Shown here in pieces: positions 6,872 to 9,901 of a stretch of DNA of 9,901 bases (position 1 is the stretch's first letter; every line of letters begins with the position of its first letter). The translations under genes and the position numbers were made by a program. Below the pieces are notes generated by a model. That model searched no databases. It was not told the DNA's origin and was given only the letters and a program-made list of their open reading frames with translations. Location of the stretch: positions 1-9,901 of the forward strand of contig JBKPDO010000083.1 in the NCBI GenBank assembly GCA_046727955.1, written 5' to 3'. The DNA comes from DASVXQ01 sp046727955. Lineage in GTDB: Bacteria; Actinomycetota; CALGFH01.

Positions 6872-7076
6872 TCCCACGGTTTGGCCCCACCCAGGCCGCC
6901 CTCGCGGCCCAGCATGCCTCGGCCTGCCGTCGGCGGCTCCGCGGCGTTGTCCATGCGCTTGGCCTCGCCCGATCGGCACCGCGCCGGCTGCGCCGATGCC
7001 CTGATAGGAGCGGGTCTCCCGGAGTGGTGGGGCGCCCGGCACTCCGAGCGCATGGGAAACGCCGCCACCAGCACGT

Positions 7077-7748
7077 TTGCCCCGCCGCCTGACGATCAAG
7101 GGCAGTTTCACCGTCGACGATGGCCGCCGCCGCCGCGACCTCCAGCAGCAGGCCAGCCGCCGGGGCTTCGCCGACCTGCGCGCCTGCCTGCAGGCCTTGC
7201 TGGAGGACGGCTGGAGCATCCCCCAGCTCGCCACCCACCTGGCCACCACCCAGGCGGCCATCCGCCGCGCCATCACCGACCACCACCTCCATCAGCCACC
7301 CCGCCACGAGCGACTGGCCCGCCAGCGCCAACGCGCCGCCCAGCAGCGCGCCGCCACCCGGGTCGCCGAACTCGGCTATGCCGGGGTGCGGGCCTACCTG
7401 GTGGACCGGCTGGTCACCCAGGCGTGGACGCTGGAGGAGATAGCCGCCGAGCTTCGTGCCGCTCCTAGCACCCTGCGGCGCCTGCTGGATCGTTACCAGA
7501 TCCGGCGGGTGGGGCCGACCCGGCGGCAGCGCGCCGCCGCGGCCGCCAGCGGACCCCACATGCAGGCGCGGGTGGTCCAGCAGCGCTGCCAGGCGCGCCT
7601 GGTCGAGCTCGGCTTCGAGGGGCTGGAGGCTTACCTGCGGGACCGGTATGCGAGGCGGGGCTGGTCGGTGCGGCGGCTGTGCGCTGAGCTCGGCGTGGGC
7701 CATGGGTGGCTGGATGCGCAGCTGGCCCGGCTCGGGCTACGACCCTGA
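7077..7748 (+). CDS. Protein with three HTH-like repeats, unknown function
   Basis: This 223-residue basic protein is built from three related units of about 52 residues: about 21-72 (ASRRGFADLRACLQALL ... GWSIPQLATHL), 91-142 (VAELGYAGVRAYLVDRL ... AWTLEEIAAEL) and 170-222 (LVELGFEGLEAYLRDRY ... GWSVRRLCAEL). Each has the order [LR]GF/GY-x-x-[LV]-x-x-[YC]L, then GWS/AWT, then a putative HTH helix pair ending in a recognition-like helix. Linkers are Arg/Gln/Ala-rich. Such an array suggests a sequence-specific DNA-binding protein, possibly reading an extended or repeated site; this is inferred. No catalytic domain is visible. The start is uncertain: TTG 7077 is the only common start between the stop at 7005-7007 and the conserved region, and I see no good ribosome site. 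Confidence 0.78.
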   Translation: MPRRLTIKGSFTVDDGRRRRDLQQQASRRGFADLRACLQALLEDGWSIPQLATHLATTQAAIRRAITDHHLHQPPRHERLARQRQRAAQQRAATRVAELGYAGVRAYLVDRLVTQAWTLEEIAAELRAAPSTLRRLLDRYQIRRVGPTRRQRAAAAASGPHMQARVVQQRCQARLVELGFEGLEAYLRDRYARRGWSVRRLCAELGVGHGWLDAQLARLGLRP

Positions 7749-7789
7749 CCGCAGGCTCAGCGGGACTGTCGTGGGAGGTTCGAGTCACG

Positions 7790-7824
7790 CCGGGATCTGT
7801 CAAGCCAGGGGTGTAACTCCCCGG
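7790..7824 (+). terminator. Possible hairpin downstream of the HTH-repeat gene
   Basis: CCGGG (7790-7794) can pair with CCCGG (7820-7824), and alternatively GGGG (7808-7811) with CCCC (7819-7822). Either lies 40-75 bases after the stop of the HTH-repeat gene. The stems are short and mutually exclusive, so the terminator call is weak. The rest of 7749-8023 shows nothing but the ribosome site of the next gene. Confidence 0.22.
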
Positions 7825-8023
7825 CCACCCGACCGCGATGGGATGAGGTCTCGGCTGGGCTTGTTCGAGGCCACGTCCGGGTGGGATTGTTGCTGCGCGT
7901 GGCGTGGCCTTCCGGGTGTCCGCCGGTTCTTGGTCGGTGGGTGGCGCAACCGCTGCTCAGCCACGTCGCGGCGGAGCCGCGCCGCGTCGGTCAGCTTGCG
8001 TCGTACGAGAAGGAGGGCCAGTG

Positions 8024-8485
8024 ATGAATCGGATTGTCGCAGTCGTGGCGGCTGCCGTGCTGAGTGTCGGCCTGACCGTCCCTCCGGCTCTTGCTGACGC
8101 CGTGTACCACAGCAGCCACATCGTCCTGCTTCCCACCGGTGATACGCCGCTTCGGTCAGGTTTCGTGGAAAATATCCACGTGAATGGACCGAACGTCTTT
8201 GCGCACGAGATCTACGTGCTCAATGGTGCGCAACCCGATACGACGTACCAAGTCGCGTTGAGCATCTTCGCGTTGGACCCGACCTGTACCGGCAGCCCCG
8301 CAGCGGTGGTGCCAACCGCCGCCATCACCACAAACGCCGCCGGCAACGGCAGCGGTGATGCGGTCTTCCGGCCATCTGACGTGCCTGCCGTGTTGCGCAG
8401 CGCCACGCACGGCATCATCTGGACTGTCTCGGATTGGTCGGGCGTCACCTTTAGCAGTGGGTGTGAGCAAGTCACACTCGATTGA
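8024..8485 (+). CDS. Small secreted protein, unknown function
   Basis: This 153-residue protein has a classical signal peptide: MNR, the hydrophobic stretch IVAVVAAAVLSVGLTVPP, and ALA-D as the probable cleavage site after residue 24. The mature 129 residues are rich in short polar beta-type strands (SSHIVLLPTGD, AHEIYVLNGAQPDTTYQVAL, AAITTNAAGNGSGDAVF) and carry exactly two cysteines, C88 and C147, likely to form one disulfide. It looks like an extracellular immunoglobulin-like beta-sandwich. I do not recognise the family. ATG 8024 is preferred because AGGAGGG (8011-8017) sits 6 bases upstream; an in-frame GTG directly before it would be too close. Its A+T content is locally higher than that of neighbouring genes (for example around 8160-8210), which may point to separate acquisition. 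Confidence 0.82.
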   Translation: MNRIVAVVAAAVLSVGLTVPPALADAVYHSSHIVLLPTGDTPLRSGFVENIHVNGPNVFAHEIYVLNGAQPDTTYQVALSIFALDPTCTGSPAAVVPTAAITTNAAGNGSGDAVFRPSDVPAVLRSATHGIIWTVSDWSGVTFSSGCEQVTLD

Positions 8486-8551
8486 CTTCATGGCCGTAGC
8501 TCACTTTCCGCACGTTGGAGCTCACTTGGGCGCTGTTGCACGTGGTCATCC

Positions 8552-8571
8552 CGCGGCAGACTGAAGCCGCG
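8552..8571 (+). terminator. Hairpin terminator candidate after the secreted-protein gene
   Basis: CGCGGC (8552-8557), loop AGACTGAA, GCCGCG (8566-8571): a perfect 6-bp all-G/C stem 67 bases after the stop. It ends only 4 bases before the inferred left end of the IS, so the insertion sits just beyond the gene's likely transcription end. Confidence 0.45.
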
Positions 8572-8574
8572 ACC

Positions 8575-8586
8575 TGTGGGTGCCGG
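8575..8586 (+). repeat. Left terminal inverted repeat of the IS
   Basis: TGTGGGTGCCGG matches the inverted right end at 11 of 12 positions. It directly follows the transposase 3' end. Confidence 0.6.
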
Positions 8587-9667
8587 TTATTCGGTCACCT
8601 CATGCGATCTGCGCATACTCATGGAGCAGCCCACCGAGTCGATCTCGCCGCGTGACCCTCCAGCCGGCACAACGACAGCTGATTCGTCGGGCCCGAGGGG
8701 TAGTGCCTGCCGCAAGGCACGGTGCGGCCGGTGCACGTTGTAATGGTCGGCGAACTCGGCCAACACCAACCGCAGCTGCCGACCTCCAAAGAACAGCATC
8801 CGATCCAACACCTCACGCCGAACGGTACCGACCCATCGCTCCGCGTCGGCGTTCGCCCGCGGTGCCCGCACCGGCGTGCGCAGCACCTGGATCCCCTCGG
8901 CGGCAAAGATCGCATCGAACGCGGCGGTGAACTTGGCATCACGATCGCGGACCAGGAACCTGAACCCGGTGACGTCCTCGCCGATTCCCATGACCAGGTT
9001 TCGGGCCTGCTGTGCTACCCACTCCCCCGCCGGATGCGCCGTCATCCCGAGCATGTGGACCCGGCGGGTCGCGACCTCGATCGCAAACAGGACGTACAGC
9101 CGCCGCAGGAAGACGGTGTCCACGGTGAAGAAGTCCACGGCCAGCACGCTGGCGGCCTGAGCGCGTAGAAACTGCCGCCACGAGACAGCCGACCGTTTGG
9201 GTGCCGGATCGACGCCGGCGCGCTGCAGGATGGTCCACACCGTGCTGGCCCCGATCCCGTCCTTGTACCCGAGGCGGCACCGCTCGCCATGGATCCGCCG
9301 GTAGCCCCAGGTCGGGTTCTCCCTGGCCAGCCGCAGCACCAGCTCACGGATCTCCGCCGCCACACTGGGCCGGCCACGCTGGTGCGGGTAGGTCCAGCGG
9401 CGCCGGACCAGGTCGCGATGCCAGCCCAGCAGCGTGGCCGGCCGGACGAACAAGCCCTGCCAGGCTGGACGGGGCATAAGCCGTGCGAGTCCGGCCAGCA
9501 GCGCCCGGTCGGGCCCAGTCGACCCTTGGCCGGGTCACCTGGCGCAGCACCGCGACCTCGTGGCGCAACACCAGCAGCTCGGCGTCCTTTGCCGCCGCGC
9601 TCCGCGCCAGCAGCGCAAGCCACCGCAGCACCTGGCAGCACAGCAGATAGAGCAGTCGCAGGGTCAT
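8587..9667 (-). pseudogene. IS transposase, rve/DDE family, two frameshifts
   Basis: The gene starts at ATG 9667 with MTLRLLYLLCCQVLRWLALL and KDAELLVLRHEVAVLRQV, a helical N-terminus of this family. At GGGCCC (9511-9516) one extra base breaks the frame; skipping it gives WADRALLAGLARLMPRPAWQ and joins the long second frame, whose internal ATG is at 9477. That frame (296 residues) holds WGYRRIHGERCRLGYK (DNA-binding) and the catalytic triad D115 (LAVDFFTVDT), D178 (FLVRDRDAKF) and E213 (ANADAERW), with 34 residues between the last two. Near 8658-8664 a second one-base loss replaces the expected RVTRRDRLGGLLHEYAQIA (stop at 8600-8602) with an unrelated tail to 8587. The intact product would be about 355-360 residues. 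The catalytic core is undamaged. Confidence 0.85.
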
Positions 9668-9733
9668 GTGCCGATCATCGCGGCCCGGCAACGCCTCTAG
9701 CGAACTCGCAGCTCAGCACCCGCGACGGACTTT

Positions 9734-9745
9734 CTGGCACCCACA
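9734..9745 (-). repeat. Right terminal inverted repeat of the IS
   Basis: On the minus strand this reads TGTGGGTGCCAG, the partner of the left end at 8575-8586. It lies 66 bases upstream of the transposase ATG. Confidence 0.6.
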
Positions 9746-9811
9746 CGCACTTGCGCCTCCTCGCCCGCGTTCCGCAGCTAATCAGGGTTCTGGGCTACGG
9801 CTGGGGCTGAA

Positions 9812-9834
9812 GCCGCAGGTAGGCGGCCTGCGGC
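9812..9834. terminator. Perfect 8-bp hairpin beyond the IS
   Basis: GCCGCAGG (9812-9819), loop TAGGCGG, CCTGCGGC (9827-9834). It is in otherwise non-coding DNA between the IS and the right edge and may terminate a gene arriving from outside the window on the minus strand. There is no T-tract. Confidence 0.4.
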
Positions 9835-9841
9835 CTGGTGG

Positions 9842-9853
9842 GAATCCCGATTC
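9842..9853. promoter_or_regulatory. Small dyad GAATC-CC-GATTC
   Basis: A perfect 5-bp inverted repeat with a 2-base centre lies directly after the hairpin. It resembles an operator half-site pair, but it is short and no gene start is visible nearby. Confidence 0.15.
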
Positions 9854-9901
9854 GGCATAGATACACGCCTGTCCAATGACATGTTGATCTGCCTCGGAAG
9901 A

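Larger units (their letters stand above)
8575..9745 (-). mobile_element. Insertion sequence with rve transposase, IS481/IS3-like
   Basis: The element of about 1171 bp is bounded by TGTGGGTGCCGG (8575-8586) and the inverted copy of TGTGGGTGCCAG (9734-9745). Similarity continues imperfectly inward, about 18 of 25 positions. Ends beginning TGT are typical of IS481-type elements. One transposase gene fills the interior on the minus strand. Comparing the immediate flanks (GCGACC on the left, CGCACT on the right) shows no target-site duplication, so the insertion may be old, rearranged, or the ends may be off by some bases. Family assignment is by memory of related actinobacterial transposases. Confidence 0.7.

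Noticed and set aside
6208..7092. 294-codon plus-strand frame across 6208-7092
   Set aside because: It overlaps the small gene in a different frame, has low-complexity Arg/Pro/Ser composition and no motif.
6858..7703. 281-codon minus-strand frame opposite the HTH-repeat gene
   Set aside because: The plus-strand protein shows internal three-fold repeats and the minus frame shows no independent domain. The tail of a minus-strand frame at 6868-7074 looked plausible but has no recognisable motif.
8565..9755. Target-site duplication flanking the IS
   Set aside because: The bases next to the inferred ends (GCGACC and CGCACT) do not match as a direct repeat.
1..9901. tRNA, rRNA or CRISPR array
   Set aside because: No cloverleaf with a TTCGANTC-type T-loop in correct context and no regularly spaced repeats were seen; the only short direct repeat is the coding one at 6680-6711.

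Overview
This is a GC-rich window, roughly 70% G+C by eye, with strong codon-position GC bias, GTG/TTG starts and AGGAGG-type ribosome sites. The protein families are ones I associate with soil or plant-associated Actinomycetota (Frankia, Streptosporangiales, Streptomyces-like). I cannot name the species. The window reads as an accessory region full of mobile-element wreckage, with a few ordinary genes embedded in it.

Layout. (1) Positions 1-659, minus strand: the 3' end of a tyrosine recombinase gene, overlapping by 4 bases (GTGA) the 5' end of a second, larger recombinase gene that runs off the left edge. (2) 874-1416, plus strand: a lipoprotein gene with a near-ideal ribosome site. (3) 1466-3779, minus strand: the 3' part of a large tyrosine recombinase followed 1 base later by a small coiled-coil HTH protein. 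Regions 1 and 3 together look like two broken copies of one three-gene module that resembles tnpA-tnpB-tnpC of Tn554. (4) About 3788-4270, minus strand: a decayed internal fragment of a DDE (rve) transposase. (5) 4321-5580, minus strand: a complete FAD/NAD(P)H ferredoxin reductase. (6) 5657-6124, minus strand: a VOC/glyoxalase-fold gene with a C-terminal frameshift, separated from the reductase by a perfect 10-bp hairpin. (7) 6125-6596: no gene I can support. (8) 6597-6871, plus strand: a small unrecognised gene with a good ribosome site but one frameshift. (9) 7077-7748, plus strand: an unrecognised protein made of three HTH-like repeats. (10) 8024-8485, plus strand: a small secreted protein with a terminator-like hairpin behind it. 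(11) About 8575-9745: an IS of the same family as the fragment in (4), with 12-bp terminal inverted repeats and a transposase gene carrying two frameshifts. (12) 9746-9901: non-coding, with a hairpin and a small dyad.

How the parts relate. The recombinase genes and the two IS copies explain most of the architecture: repeated insertion and deletion. The reductase and the VOC gene are the only recognisable metabolic genes, and the reductase has no oxygenase or ferredoxin partner in the window. I found no convincing new defence or biosynthetic system. The least explained coding material is the triple-repeat HTH protein with the small gene upstream of it. Single-base frameshifts, mostly in short G/C runs, recur in unrelated genes, so sequencing error should be excluded before these genes are called dead.
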